Shown: positions 16,199 through 25,089 of the stretch, piece after piece
How the letters are laid out: each line of letters starts with the position of its first letter
Numbering within the stretch: position 1 is the first letter of the stretch
Assembly: GCA_016866335.1 (NCBI GenBank)
Contig: VGMT01000017.1
Location: forward strand, 1 to 41,773
Source: Bacteroidota bacterium
GTDB lineage: Bacteria > Bacteroidota > Bacteroidia > CAIKAF01
Length of the DNA stretch: 41,773 nucleotides
Direction of reading: 5' to 3'
Translations under genes and position numbers: made by a program
The notes under the pieces: model-generated
Told to the model about the DNA's origin: nothing
Databases searched by the model: none
The model's input: only the letters and a program-made list of their open reading frames with translations

Positions 16199-16939
16199 TC
16201 AAAAACCAAAATTGTCAAAACCAGTTTCGGCCAATTCCCGGTACTTTATTTCATTAAATTTATAGAATCGAGAGGGTTTATGGGGAACCCCTGCCTGTTT
16301 TTCATCCAAATGGGTTAAAATGCCCAGCTTTTGTATTTTTCTTCTAAAGTTTCGCTTATCCAATGGCTTTTCAAGAATAGCCTCATACAATTTATGCAAT
16401 TGGCCAAGGGTAAATTTGGTCGGAAGCAAATTAAAGCCAACGGGCTTAATTGCAATGGTTTCTTGAAGTCGACTTAAGCAGGTTTTTAAAATCTGATTGT
16501 GGTCGAAGGCCAAATCACCTATATCTTGAATGGGAACCCATTGAACGCTTTGAGCAAACGAGGCGGGCTGGGGCGCGAACTCATGCATATTGATAAGCGT
16601 AAAATAGGCAATGGTAATAACGCGAACCTCGGGTTCTTGACGCACCGTTTTTAGCCAAGCTCTATCTTTGGGTTTTGACAAACGGTCAGGATCCCCAAAA
16701 GCTCCAGCCTGCTGCAAAAAAAGATTGGTTAAACCCGTTAATTCATGCAATACCCTCTGGGCTGCCATGTCTAAGTTCTCGTTTTCATAGATCAGGTCCC
16801 CAGGCAAAGCCAAAACATCGTCCATTTTCCCATCAGCTAAACTGCGGCCAATAAGCAAAACATTTAGGTTTTCATCGTCAAAACCTAAAATCACATTGTC
16901 TACAGAAACCCTAGGGTTCAAATCGTGGCGGTGTGGCAT
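16199..16939 (-). CDS. Nudix-winged-helix transcriptional regulator (NrtR/AraR type)
   Basis: A regulator of 246 residues with an N-terminal Nudix fold and a C-terminal winged helix. The latter shows FTLGQLHKLYEAILEKPLDK and NFRRKIQKLGIL (about 174-210), typical of the NrtR/AraR family. The Nudix box is degenerate: its REUxEExGU core reads RVLHELTGL, so two of the metal-binding glutamates are gone and hydrolase activity is unlikely. I chose the ATG at 16939 (MPHRHDLNPRVSVDN), because a longer frame from 16999 would run through a TATTTTTG promoter box. It lies between the Entner-Doudoroff operon and a sugar kinase, both with a shared operator-like site. The effector is unknown. Confidence 0.85.
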   Translation of the reverse strand: MPHRHDLNPRVSVDNVILGFDDENLNVLLIGRSLADGKMDDVLALPGDLIYENENLDMAAQRVLHELTGLTNLFLQQAGAFGDPDRLSKPKDRAWLKTVRQEPEVRVITIAYFTLINMHEFAPQPASFAQSVQWVPIQDIGDLAFDHNQILKTCLSRLQETIAIKPVGFNLLPTKFTLGQLHKLYEAILEKPLDKRNFRRKIQKLGILTHLDEKQAGVPHKPSRFYKFNEIKYRELAETGFDNFGF

Positions 16940-16955
16940 ATCGGAAGTTGGTACG

Positions 16956-16963
16956 CAAAAATA
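16956..16963 (-). promoter_or_regulatory. -7 box of the Nudix-type regulator gene
   Basis: Minus strand TATTTTTG, an exact TAnnTTTG match 16 nt before the ATG at 16939. The operator-like repeat at 16982-17002 covers the -33 region, which suggests autoregulation. Confidence 0.55.
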
Positions 16964-16981
16964 AAAAGAAAGCGTATCTTG

Positions 16982-17002
16982 GTAGTGTATTATTGACACT
17001 AA
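16982..17002 (+). promoter_or_regulatory. operator-like inverted repeat between regulator and sugar kinase
   Basis: TAGTGT (16983-16988), seven bases, ACACTA (16996-17001): a perfect 6-bp inverted repeat. It lies 4 nt before the -7 box of the sugar kinase gene and over the -33 region of the divergent regulator gene, so one bound protein could control both. The related site before zwf has the same geometry. Confidence 0.65.
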
Positions 17003-17006
17003 GAAT

Positions 17007-17014
17007 TAACTTTG
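17007..17014 (+). promoter_or_regulatory. -7 box of the sugar kinase gene
   Basis: TAACTTTG, an exact TAnnTTTG match 7 nt before the ATG at 17022. The predicted leader is only about 4 nt. The nearest TTG upstream (16979-16981) is 25 nt away, longer than usual, so activator dependence is possible. Confidence 0.55.
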
Positions 17015-17021
17015 TGCCTGC

Positions 17022-17897
17022 ATGAGATTTATCGTTGATAGTGGCTCCACCAAAGCCGATTGGGCTTTATGCCGTGATTCAGAAATAGTTGCCAGTTTCC
17101 AGACCATCGGATTTAATCCCTACTTCATGAATTCCGATGAGGTCCTGTCTTACCTAAACCAAAGGCAAGATTTGCATGAATATGCCCAGCACATTTCTGA
17201 AATCTACTTTTACGGAGCGGGCTGTTCAGATCCCCAGCTTAACCAAAAAATAAGTTCTGCCCTTTCGCGCTTTTTTTCAAAAGCACAAGTTCGGGTTGAC
17301 CATGACTTAACCGCAGCAGCCTTTGCTTTGTATGAAAGCAAACCAATTATTGCCTGCATTTTAGGCACAGGGAGCAATTCTTGCTATTACGATGGCCAAA
17401 TCCTGCAAGAGGTGGTTCCAGCCTTAGGCTACATTTTGGGAGACGAAGGAAGTGGAAGTTATTTTGGGAAAACCTTAATCCGCGATCACCAATACCGAAG
17501 AATGCCAACCGAGTTAAGCATTGATTTTGAAATGGAATATGAAACCCGTTGGAACGAGATTGTAAAAAAAGTATATCAAAGCTCCGTTGCCAATGTTCAT
17601 TTGGCATCGTATTTTCCTTTCGCCATAAAACATAGGAGCCACCCCTACATTATTGAAATGGTAGAAAGCGGATTTGATTTTTTCTTAGAAAATCACGTAA
17701 TGTGTTACCCTCAAGCTGCATCGAGGCACTTCGAGGTGAGCTTTATTGGTTCCATTGGGCATTTTTTTAAACCTTTGCTTTTAACCTCGTTAGAAAAAAA
17801 GGGGCTAAAGCCAGGGAAGATTATACAAAAACCCATCGAGGGATTGGTTGCACACCATACAAAAACGAATAAAAATGCCATCCAAAACCAAATTTGA
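17022..17897 (+). CDS. BadF/BadG-type ATPase, N-acetylglucosamine-kinase-like sugar kinase
   Basis: A 291-residue ASKHA-fold kinase. FIVDSGSTKADWAL at 3-16 is the phosphate-1 loop, CILGTGSNSCYYDG near 110 the phosphate-2 loop and GYILGDEGSGSYFGK near 133 the family's substrate loop. Bacteroidota homologues are usually annotated as N-acetylglucosamine kinase, but other amino sugars or hexoses are possible. It is divergent from the Nudix-type regulator and shares a putative operator with zwf, so its product may feed the same sugar-catabolism programme. It runs convergently into rplQ with only 15 bp between the stops. Confidence 0.8.
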   Translation: MRFIVDSGSTKADWALCRDSEIVASFQTIGFNPYFMNSDEVLSYLNQRQDLHEYAQHISEIYFYGAGCSDPQLNQKISSALSRFFSKAQVRVDHDLTAAAFALYESKPIIACILGTGSNSCYYDGQILQEVVPALGYILGDEGSGSYFGKTLIRDHQYRRMPTELSIDFEMEYETRWNEIVKKVYQSSVANVHLASYFPFAIKHRSHPYIIEMVESGFDFFLENHVMCYPQAASRHFEVSFIGSIGHFFKPLLLTSLEKKGLKPGKIIQKPIEGLVAHHTKTNKNAIQNQI

Positions 17898-17912
17898 CCT
17901 GTCGGCAGGATA

Positions 17913-18569
17913 TTACTTCGATTCTTCTTCCGAACCTGAATCGGCAGACTCAGTTCCTTCGATATCGGAAGGAGTTTCGGAAGCTTCGGCAGCAGGAGTT
18001 TCGATTACTTCAGCGGCAGTTTCAACTACTTCGGGAGCAGTTTCAACCACCTCTGCGACAGGAGCTTCGGCTTCTTCGGCCACTGGAGTTTCCACTTTAG
18101 CGGCTTTGGGTTCAGCTTTGGCTGTAGTTTCGGCGCCTTCCACCTTTTTGGCACCACGGCGGGTGCGACGTTTGCCTGAAGAAGCAGATTTGCCTGTGCT
18201 GAGCAGATTTTCGTTGTAATCGACCAATTCGATTAAGGCCATTTCGGCGTTATCGCCTAGACGGTTCCCAATTTTAATAATACGGGTGTAACCACCGGGC
18301 CGGTCAGCAATTTTAATAGCCACATCGCGGAACAATTCCGTAACCACCGTTTTATCGCGGAGTATGGAAAAGGCCTGACGCCGCTCGTGCGTGCTGTCGG
18401 TTTTGGCTTTGGTCAAAATAGGCTCAACGAACTTTCGTAGTTCTTTGGCTTTGGCCACCGTTGTTTTAATGCGTTTGTGCATAATTAGGCTGTTGGCCAT
18501 GTTCATTAGCATCGCGCTGCGGTGGGCGGACTTACGTCCTAAATGGTTGTCTTTCTTACCGTGTCTCAT
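17913..18569 (-). CDS. rplQ: 50S ribosomal protein L17 with long acidic tail
   Basis: The first 120 or so residues are a normal L17, starting [21 protein letters not shown] and containing [20 protein letters not shown]. They are followed by about 95 residues with a short basic patch ([11 protein letters not shown]) and then a low-complexity acidic run built on repeats of roughly [15 protein letters not shown], ending GSEEESK. At 218 residues it is nearly twice the E. coli length; long L17 tails are known in Bacteroidota. It is the last gene of the ribosomal cluster, 34 nt behind rpoA. I see no terminator after it. Confidence 0.95.
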   Translation of the reverse strand: MRHGKKDNHLGRKSAHRSAMLMNMANSLIMHKRIKTTVAKAKELRKFVEPILTKAKTDSTHERRQAFSILRDKTVVTELFRDVAIKIADRPGGYTRIIKIGNRLGDNAEMALIELVDYNENLLSTGKSASSGKRRTRRGAKKVEGAETTAKAEPKAAKVETPVAEEAEAPVAEVVETAPEVVETAAEVIETPAAEASETPSDIEGTESADSGSEEESK

Positions 18570-18603
18570 AGGGGCACAAAAATGGACAAAAGTCCGTTAC
18601 AAA

Positions 18604-19596
18604 TCAATCCTTATCCAGTTTATATTTAGCTACGTTCATACCGAACTGCAGCCCTTTGTCTTTAACCAGGTCTTCCAATTCGACCAAAGATTTGCGACCG
18701 AAGTTGCGGAACTTCAACAAATCTGTTTTATTGAAAGACACCAATTCACCGATGGTTTCAACATCAGCTGCTTTGAGGCAGTTTAGTGCCCGCACTGACA
18801 AATCCAAATCGGTCAATTTTGTTTTCAACAGTTGGCGCATGTGCATGGATTCTTCATCGAACTCATCGGAGCTCACTTTTTCTTCTAGATCGACGGTAAT
18901 TTTTTCGTCGCTGAAAAGAGCAAAGTGTTGAATTAGAATTTTTGCAGCTTCTTTAAGAGCCTCTTTAGGGTCGATAGAGCCATCGGTTTCAACTTCAATA
19001 AGAAGTTTTTCAAAGTCGGTTTTTTGTTCAACCCTAAAGTTTTCAATGTTGTATTTCACATTTACAATAGGGGTAAAAATTGAATCGATGCAAATGACAT
19101 CAATGCCGCTGTGAAGGTCCTTATTTTCGTCGGCGGGCCGGTAACCGCGACCTCCGTCGATGGTAATTTCCATGTTCACTTTCACCTTGGGGTCAAGGTT
19201 GCAAATAACCAAATCGGGGTTAAGAACTTGAAAAGCGGAAGTGAATTTACCGATGTTTCCAGCGGTAAAGGAGCCACCACCGCTAAGGCTTACAAGAACC
19301 TTTTCAGAACTAACCGAATCAATTTGCCTAGAAAGGCGAACCTTTTTTAGGTTTAAGATCATTTCGGTTACATCTTCAACGATGCCAGGAACAGTAGAAA
19401 ACTCATGGTTAACCCCTTCGATTTTGATGCTTGTAATAGCGTAGCCTTCAAGAGAAGACAACAAAATTCGACGCAGGGAATTTCCGATGGTAATACCATA
19501 ACCGGGCTCCAGGGGGCGAAATTCGAACTTACCTCTGCGGTTGTCCGACTCTATCATAATGACCTTGTCAGGTCTTTGAAAATCAAGTATTGCCAT
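18604..19596 (-). CDS. rpoA: RNA polymerase alpha subunit
   Basis: 330 residues, full length. The N-terminal assembly domain carries [32 protein letters not shown] at about 20-51. The C-terminal domain (about 260-325), with [20 protein letters not shown] and [14 protein letters not shown], is the helix-hairpin-helix that contacts upstream DNA and activators. It lies between rpsD (24 nt) and rplQ (34 nt), the usual alpha-operon order. Confidence 0.98.
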   Translation of the reverse strand: MAILDFQRPDKVIMIESDNRRGKFEFRPLEPGYGITIGNSLRRILLSSLEGYAITSIKIEGVNHEFSTVPGIVEDVTEMILNLKKVRLSRQIDSVSSEKVLVSLSGGGSFTAGNIGKFTSAFQVLNPDLVICNLDPKVKVNMEITIDGGRGYRPADENKDLHSGIDVICIDSIFTPIVNVKYNIENFRVEQKTDFEKLLIEVETDGSIDPKEALKEAAKILIQHFALFSDEKITVDLEEKVSSDEFDEESMHMRQLLKTKLTDLDLSVRALNCLKAADVETIGELVSFNKTDLLKFRNFGRKSLVELEDLVKDKGLQFGMNVAKYKLDKD

Positions 19597-19620
19597 AGCT
19601 AACTGGAACTTAAGAATTAA

Positions 19621-20226
19621 TTATTTAGAGTACAATTCAACGATGAGCTGTTCCTTGATGTTTTCAGGAATCTGTTCACGGTGGGGAGAAGCGATGAACA
19701 CTCCCACCATAGCTTGAGCGTCGAAGCTCAACCAATCTAAGCGGTTTGATGAGGACCCGAGCGCATTGGAAATAACACTAAGGCTCTTAGAACGCTCGCG
19801 CACGCCCACTTTATCACCAGGTTTCAAAATCATAGAAGGGATGTTAACAATATCTCCGTTTACCGTAATGTGTTTATGGCTAACCAGCTGACGGGCACCG
19901 TCGCGGGTATTGGCCAAACCAAGACGAAAAACGACGTTGTCAAGTCGGCTTTCACAAAGCATAAGCAGGTTTTCGCCTGTAATGCCTTTTAAGCTGCTGG
20001 CCCGCTCGAACATCTTACGGAATTGGCGTTCCAAAATACCATAGGTGTATTTGGCCTTTTGTTTTTCTTGAAGCTGAATAGCGTATTCAGACTGCTTTTT
20101 CCTTCTTTTGGAAGGGCCATGCATTCCGGGGGGGTAATTTTTACGTTGCAGCGATTTGGATTCGCCGAAAATGGGTTCGCGAAAACGACGCGCAATTTTT
20201 GCTTTGGGACCTCTATATCTAGCCAT
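19621..20226 (-). CDS. rpsD: 30S ribosomal protein S4
   Basis: 201 residues, starting [18 protein letters not shown]. The S4 RNA-binding motif ([31 protein letters not shown]) lies near 94-124. S4 starts assembly of the 16S 5' domain and in E. coli represses its own operon; no such leader was recognised here. No zinc-binding cysteine set is present near the N-terminus. It follows rpsK by 29 nt. Confidence 0.97.
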   Translation of the reverse strand: MARYRGPKAKIARRFREPIFGESKSLQRKNYPPGMHGPSKRRKKQSEYAIQLQEKQKAKYTYGILERQFRKMFERASSLKGITGENLLMLCESRLDNVVFRLGLANTRDGARQLVSHKHITVNGDIVNIPSMILKPGDKVGVRERSKSLSVISNALGSSSNRLDWLSFDAQAMVGVFIASPHREQIPENIKEQLIVELYSK

Positions 20227-20255
20227 GATGCTTTTTACTAAACGATTCTAAAAAA

Positions 20256-20639
20256 TTAAACTCGGCGGCGCTTTGGAGGGCGGCAACCATTGTGAGGCAA
20301 AGGAGTAATATCAACAATTTCGGTAACCTCAATGCCCGCATTGTGAACGGTACGGATAGCGGACTCGCGGCCTCCCCCAGGCCCTTTAACAAAAACCTTA
20401 ACCCGGCGTAAGCCAAGGTCATGGGCTTCTTTAGAACAATCAGCAGCCGCAAGTTGGGCGGCATGGGGGGTATTCTTTTTGGAACCGCGGAAGCCCATTT
20501 TACCAGCACTGCTCCAAGAAATAACTTGACCTTGATTGTTGGTCAAAGAGATGATAATGTTGTTGAAAGTAGCGTTGATGTGGCATTGTCCTACCGACTC
20601 AACCTTTACTTTCTTCTTATGCGTTTTCTGTTTCGCCAT
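20256..20639 (-). CDS. rpsK: 30S ribosomal protein S11
   Basis: 127 residues of the small-subunit platform protein S11. [20 protein letters not shown] starts the protein; [35 protein letters not shown] and [18 protein letters not shown] are diagnostic. It lies 18 nt after rpsM. Confidence 0.97.
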   Translation of the reverse strand: MAKQKTHKKKVKVESVGQCHINATFNNIIISLTNNQGQVISWSSAGKMGFRGSKKNTPHAAQLAAADCSKEAHDLGLRRVKVFVKGPGGGRESAIRTVHNAGIEVTEIVDITPLPHNGCRPPKRRRV

Positions 20640-20657
20640 GACTCAATTCGTTAACGA

Positions 20658-21035
20658 TTATTTGGTAACCTTTTTCTTGTTGGGAACCGTCTTTTTCTTG
20701 CCCTTACGTGTACGGCAGTTGTTTTTGGTTTTTTGACCGCGGCAAGGCAGGCCATTGCGATGCCGAATACCACGGTAGCAACCGATGTCCATCAGACGTT
20801 TGATGTTCAATTGAACCTCAGACCGAAGAGCACCTTCAACTTTGAATTCAGCGTTGATAAGGTTACGAATTGCGCCGAGGTCATCGTCCGACCAATCTTG
20901 AACTTTTTTATCCAGATTGATACCGGCGGAGTTTAAAATGCGTTGAGCCGATTTGCGGCCAATACCGTAAATGTAGGTCAAGCCAATTTCACCTCGCTTG
21001 TTCCTTGGAAGATCTATACCAGAAATCCTTGCCAT
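20658..21035 (-). CDS. rpsM: 30S ribosomal protein S13
   Basis: 125 residues of the head protein S13, which contacts the large subunit. [20 protein letters not shown] opens the protein; [32 protein letters not shown] is the conserved basic tail that reaches the P site. It lies 25 nt after rpmJ. Confidence 0.97.
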   Translation of the reverse strand: MARISGIDLPRNKRGEIGLTYIYGIGRKSAQRILNSAGINLDKKVQDWSDDDLGAIRNLINAEFKVEGALRSEVQLNIKRLMDIGCYRGIRHRNGLPCRGQKTKNNCRTRKGKKKTVPNKKKVTK

Positions 21036-21060
21036 AGAATGTGTGATTTACCAGAGGGGA

Positions 21061-21177
21061 TTAACCCTGCCGTTGTTTAAATTTTGGGTTTTTCTTATTG
21101 ATTACGTACAACCTACCCTTGCGGCGTACGATTTTGCAGTCTGCACTGCGTTTTTTAATGGATGCTTTAACTTTCAT
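21061..21177 (-). CDS. rpmJ: 50S ribosomal protein L36 (zinc-free form)
   Basis: A 38-residue gene read directly from the minus strand: [10 protein letters not shown], then [19 protein letters not shown], ending NPKFKQRQG and TAA. Only one cysteine is present, so the zinc ribbon (three Cys and one His) of the classical form is lost; this is the C-minus type usual in Bacteroidota. It lies 8 nt after infA and 25 nt before rpsM, the standard position. Confidence 0.95.
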   Translation of the reverse strand: MKVKASIKKRSADCKIVRRKGRLYVINKKNPKFKQRQG

Positions 21178-21185
21178 CGCAATGT

Positions 21186-21404
21186 TTATTTATACCTGTA
21201 TGTTATACGTCCTTTCGACAAGTCGTAGGGCGACATTTGCACCCTAACTTTATCACCAGGCAGTATTCGAATGTAATTCATTCGCATTTTCCCGGAAATG
21301 TGTGAAATAATCACATGCCCATTTTCCAGTTCTACGCGAAACATTGCATTCGACAATGCCTCGATAATAACTCCGTCTTGTTCTATAGACGATTGTTTAG
21401 CCAT
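21186..21404 (-). CDS. infA: translation initiation factor IF-1
   Basis: 72 residues, one OB-fold: [40 protein letters not shown] and [15 protein letters not shown] are diagnostic. IF-1 binds the A site during initiation. Its place between map and rpmJ, with a 2-nt gap from map, is normal for this phylum. Confidence 0.97.
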   Translation of the reverse strand: MAKQSSIEQDGVIIEALSNAMFRVELENGHVIISHISGKMRMNYIRILPGDKVRVQMSPYDLSKGRITYRYK

Positions 21405-21406
21405 AT

Positions 21407-22207
21407 TTAATCAACGAACGTTAGGTTCGAATTTTTACAAATATTAGTTTCAATTTCAGCGTAACTGCTAAGTAGATCAAATTGATTTACTCCAACCGCT
21501 ACGTTGTGTTCAAAATGCGCTGAGGGCTTTCGGTCGCGGGTAACAATGGTCCAACCATCATCCAGTTGATTAACCTCCTTTTTACCAAGGTTAATCATAG
21601 GTTCTATGGCCAACACCATTCCTTTTCTTAGGACCGGACCCGAAAACTTTTTACCGTAGTTCGGAACCTCGGGCGATTCATGAAGGTTTTCGCCTACCCC
21701 ATGCCCAACCAATTCGCGCACCACACCAAAACCAAAGGATTCGGTGTACTGCTGAACGGTTTGAGAAATGGCTCCTACCCTATTTCCTTGAATGGCTTTC
21801 TCTACTCCTAAATAAGCTGCCCTTTTCGTTACCTTAAGCAGCTGTTTAAGTTCAGCAGGAATTTCTCCTACCGCAAAGGTGTAGGCAAAATCCCCATGGA
21901 AACCATTCTGATAGACACCCACATCAACCGAGACAATGTCTCCGTCGCGTATGGCTGATCTACTTGGGAACCCATGAACAACCTGTTCATTCACAGAAAA
22001 ACAAATGGAATATGGAAAACCATTGTAATTCTTAAAGGAAGGAACCGCACCGTGGTCTCTAATAAAACCATCGACCAAGCTATCCACCTCAAGACCTGTA
22101 ATACCAGGCTTAAGGAAGGTGGCTACGGCCGCCAGCGTTTTTTCAACAAGCAAAGAACTCAATCGACACAACTCAATCTGCTCGGGCGACTTTATGGGAA
22201 TTCCCAT
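21407..22207 (-). CDS. map: type I methionine aminopeptidase
   Basis: 266 residues. Removes the initiator methionine from new proteins. The metal ligands are visible: Asp in [10 protein letters not shown] and GDFAYTF (about 95-110), His in [11 protein letters not shown] near 172, Glu in AIEPMINLG near 202 and FEHNVAV near 234. It starts [15 protein letters not shown], 4 nt after the secY stop. There is no N-terminal zinc-finger extension. Confidence 0.95.
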   Translation of the reverse strand: MGIPIKSPEQIELCRLSSLLVEKTLAAVATFLKPGITGLEVDSLVDGFIRDHGAVPSFKNYNGFPYSICFSVNEQVVHGFPSRSAIRDGDIVSVDVGVYQNGFHGDFAYTFAVGEIPAELKQLLKVTKRAAYLGVEKAIQGNRVGAISQTVQQYTESFGFGVVRELVGHGVGENLHESPEVPNYGKKFSGPVLRKGMVLAIEPMINLGKKEVNQLDDGWTIVTRDRKPSAHFEHNVAVGVNQFDLLSSYAEIETNICKNSNLTFVD

Positions 22208-22211
22208 AAGG

Positions 22212-23540
22212 TCACATGGTAGGATTGTAGCCGGCCGTCATTCGCCCGCGTATCCGTCCACCCTTCATCAAACCATCAAGCTGACGGTTTTTAAGGTAAA
22301 CATCGATTTGGGCTAATGTATCTAAAACAACACCTACCAAAATCAACAAGGAGGTGCCACCATAAAACTGAGCAAAAGAAGGATTCACTTCTGCTTTGGT
22401 TGCAAAGGCGGGAAGTATTGCTACCACGGCCAAGAAAATCGATCCAGGCAAAGTAATGTGCGAAATAACGTAGTCAATGTACTCAGCGGTTTTCTTCCCA
22501 GGTTTAACACCTGGAATAAAGCTACCCTCCCGCTTTAAGGCGTCGGCCATTTGTTGAGGATTAATAATGATAGCCGTGTAGAAATACGTAAACAAGACTA
22601 TCATTAATCCAAAAACCAAATTATACCAAAAGCCAGTATAATCAGAAAAAGCCATAACAAAAGCATTGCCTTCGGAAGCGAACCCAGCCAAAACAATGGG
22701 AACGAACATGATTGCCTGAGCAAAAATGATAGGCATTACACCGCTTGAATTTACTTTAATGGGTAAGTATGAACGAGCACCACCATACATACGGTTGCCA
22801 GCAACGCGCTTTGCAGCATGCACCGGGATCTTACGTACTCCTTGAACCAGCAAAACAGAAAGAATTACTACAGCAAGCAAGATAACCATCTCGAGCAAGA
22901 ACAGAACAAGACCACCGCCGTCGGGAGCTGCTTTAGAGAGGAATTCATCGCGAAGACCACGTGGGAGAGTAGCAATAATACCGATCATAATAATCAAAGA
23001 GGTTCCATTGCCAATACCTCGATCGGTAATGCGTTCGCCCAACCACATCACGAAGATGGTACCCGCCACCAAAATGGTAACGGCAAGAATCCACCAAGCG
23101 GTCGTATTTAGGTGAGCGTTTGCAGGAACATAGGTAGAAAGGTAACTAGGGGCTTGAGCCAACGTAATTAATACAGTAAGGGCCCTAGTAATTTGATTCA
23201 TGCGGTTTCGACCGCTTTCGTCTTTCTGCAGTTTTTGGAAATAGGGAACAGCCACACCCATCAGCTGCACAATGATACTGGCTGAAATGTAAGGCATAAT
23301 GCCCAAAGCGAAAATAGAGGCCTTAGCAAAAGCACCACCGGTTAAGACATTGATAAGGTCAAGGATATTGGCGCCCTGTTGTTCGTTTACAGCTCTAGAA
23401 AGAGCATCGGTATCGATTCCGGGCAGGACAATAAAGGAGCCCAAGCGATACACCGCCACCAAAATAATGGTAGTTAGGATTCGTTCCTTGAGTTCCTGGA
23501 TTTTCCAGATATCTTTTAACTTCTGAATCAAGCCTTTCAT
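22212..23540 (-). CDS. secY: preprotein translocase channel subunit SecY
   Basis: 442 residues with ten expected membrane segments. It forms the SecYEG channel for Sec-dependent export and membrane insertion. MKGLIQKLKDIWKIQELKER begins the cytoplasmic N-terminus; the plug region ALSRAVNEQQGANILDLIN, the GERITDRGIGNGTSLIIMIG segment and the PGVKPGKKTAEYID loop are characteristic. It lies between rplO (10 nt) and map (4 nt). Confidence 0.98.
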   Translation of the reverse strand: MKGLIQKLKDIWKIQELKERILTTIILVAVYRLGSFIVLPGIDTDALSRAVNEQQGANILDLINVLTGGAFAKASIFALGIMPYISASIIVQLMGVAVPYFQKLQKDESGRNRMNQITRALTVLITLAQAPSYLSTYVPANAHLNTTAWWILAVTILVAGTIFVMWLGERITDRGIGNGTSLIIMIGIIATLPRGLRDEFLSKAAPDGGGLVLFLLEMVILLAVVILSVLLVQGVRKIPVHAAKRVAGNRMYGGARSYLPIKVNSSGVMPIIFAQAIMFVPIVLAGFASEGNAFVMAFSDYTGFWYNLVFGLMIVLFTYFYTAIIINPQQMADALKREGSFIPGVKPGKKTAEYIDYVISHITLPGSIFLAVVAILPAFATKAEVNPSFAQFYGGTSLLILVGVVLDTLAQIDVYLKNRQLDGLMKGGRIRGRMTAGYNPTM

Positions 23541-23550
23541 AGGTGGGGTA

Positions 23551-23997
23551 TCAGATCTCTACAATAGAACCGCCGGCCTTTTGAATGGCATCGGCAGCAG
23601 ATTTAGAAAATGCGTGTACTTTAACGTTCACCGCAGCAGAAATTTGTCCACGACCTAAAACCTTAACCAAATCGTTTTTGGAAATTAAGCCATTGGCTTT
23701 AAGCGTCTCCAAATTGATTTCAGTCAGGCCTTTATCGGTGGCCAAAGATTGAAGCAAATCAAGGTTCAATGGTTTGTATTCAACCCGATTAAAGTTTTTG
23801 AAGCCGAATTTAGGCAAGCGGCGTTGGATAGGCATTTGACCGCCTTCAAAACCAATCTTCTTGGAATAGCCGGAACGCGATTTGGCACCTTTGTGACCTC
23901 GGGCAGATGTGCCTCCGCGTGCAGAACCTTCGCCTCGACCAAGTCGTTTGCTATTGTGAACGGCACCGGCCGCTGGTTTTAAATTAGAAAGATTCAT
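23551..23997 (-). CDS. rplO: 50S ribosomal protein L15
   Basis: 148 residues. The glycine- and arginine-rich N-terminus (LGRGEGSARGGTSARGHKG, then KSRSGYSKKIGFEGGQMP) and the IQRRLPKFGF segment identify L15, a late-assembly protein of the central protuberance base. It overlaps nothing and lies 2 nt after rpmD. Confidence 0.97.
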   Translation of the reverse strand: MNLSNLKPAAGAVHNSKRLGRGEGSARGGTSARGHKGAKSRSGYSKKIGFEGGQMPIQRRLPKFGFKNFNRVEYKPLNLDLLQSLATDKGLTEINLETLKANGLISKNDLVKVLGRGQISAAVNVKVHAFSKSAADAIQKAGGSIVEI

Positions 23998-23999
23998 AA

Positions 24000-24185
24000 T
24001 TAAGCAGTTTTTTCAACAACAACAAGGTGAGAAACTTTGCTAATCATACCCTCGATTTGAGGAGTAAGATTGTGTTGCACGGTTTGATTCAACCGACGCA
24101 AGCCCAAAGCCTGTAGGGTTAATTTTTGACGCTCAGGCCGATTTATGGCAGAACGAACGAGTTTTACAGATACCGTATTCGACAT
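24000..24185 (-). CDS. rpmD: 50S ribosomal protein L30
   Basis: 61 residues: VSVKLVRSAINRPERQKLTL, then LGLRRLNQTVQHNLTPQIEGMISKVSHLV. L30 is absent from some phyla but is present here in its usual spc position, 3 nt after rpsE. Confidence 0.95.
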   Translation of the reverse strand: MSNTVSVKLVRSAINRPERQKLTLQALGLRRLNQTVQHNLTPQIEGMISKVSHLVVVEKTA

Positions 24186-24188
24186 GGC

Positions 24189-24707
24189 TTAACCGTTAAA
24201 AACATTAGACAAAGGAAGACCGCGTTCATTGGCCACGGTAAAGGCATCACGCAAACTAGCTAAACCTTCGATGGTAGCTTTAACAACGTTGTGGGGGTTA
24301 GAACTACCCTTGCTTTTGCAAAGAACGTCCTTAACACCTACCGATTCCAAAACGGCACGCATAGCACCACCTGCAATTACACCGGTACCTGAAGCAGCTG
24401 GTTTCATCAAAACAAGCGAAGAACCATATTTGGCAATTACCTCATGTGGAATGGTGCCTTTGTGAACAGGAACTTTAATTAAATTCTTCTTTGCATCATC
24501 TACAGCTTTGGCGATAGCCTCGGTAACTTCATTTGCTTTTCCCAGGCCATAGCCTACAACTCCATTTTCATTACCTACAACAACAATAGCCGAGAAAGAA
24601 AAGTGGCGACCACCTTTATTCACTTTAGTAACCCTGTTGATGGCAACCAAACGGTCTTTCAACTCAATTTCGGTGGCTTTTACTCTTTTTAAACTTGACT
24701 GTGACAT
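24189..24707 (-). CDS. rpsE: 30S ribosomal protein S5
   Basis: 172 residues. The N-terminal double-stranded-RNA-binding fold ([20 protein letters not shown], then [23 protein letters not shown]) and the C-terminal [23 protein letters not shown] segment are diagnostic. S5 shapes the decoding site and mRNA entry. It lies 7 nt after rplR. Confidence 0.97.
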   Translation of the reverse strand: MSQSSLKRVKATEIELKDRLVAINRVTKVNKGGRHFSFSAIVVVGNENGVVGYGLGKANEVTEAIAKAVDDAKKNLIKVPVHKGTIPHEVIAKYGSSLVLMKPAASGTGVIAGGAMRAVLESVGVKDVLCKSKGSSNPHNVVKATIEGLASLRDAFTVANERGLPLSNVFNG

Positions 24708-24714
24708 AACGCAA

Positions 24715-25068
24715 TTAGAATTTTAAACCACCCTCTCGAGCACCTTCAGCAAGTGCCTTAACTCGACCATGATACAAATACCCACTTCGATCAAACTGAA
24801 CATCGGCGATACCTAAGGCGGCGGCTCGCTCAGCGATGGCTTTGCCAACAACTTGGGCTTGTGCCACTTTGGTAGCTGCTTTATTGAAACCCTTTTCAGC
24901 TGATGAAGCAGAAGCGATGGTTGCACCTTTTAAATCATCGACCAATTGGGCGTAAATCTCTTTATTGCTTCTGTAAACGGAGAGTCTTGGCCGTGTTGCA
25001 GAACCCACCACCGTCTTACGAATGCGGTAGTGAATTTTTTTCCTTCGTATTTGTTTATCCTGTGCCAT
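24715..25068 (-). CDS. rplR: 50S ribosomal protein L18
   Basis: 117 residues. The 5S rRNA-binding protein: [31 protein letters not shown], and the C-terminal [26 protein letters not shown], which is close to invariant. It lies 21 nt after rplF. Confidence 0.97.
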   Translation of the reverse strand: MAQDKQIRRKKIHYRIRKTVVGSATRPRLSVYRSNKEIYAQLVDDLKGATIASASSAEKGFNKAATKVAQAQVVGKAIAERAAALGIADVQFDRSGYLYHGRVKALAEGAREGGLKF

Positions 25069-25089
25069 AATCGAATTATCGTTGATGCA

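Noticed and set aside
17898-17912. Bidirectional terminator between the sugar kinase and rplQ
   Set aside because: Only 15 bp separate the stops and no stable hairpin with a T-run is visible.
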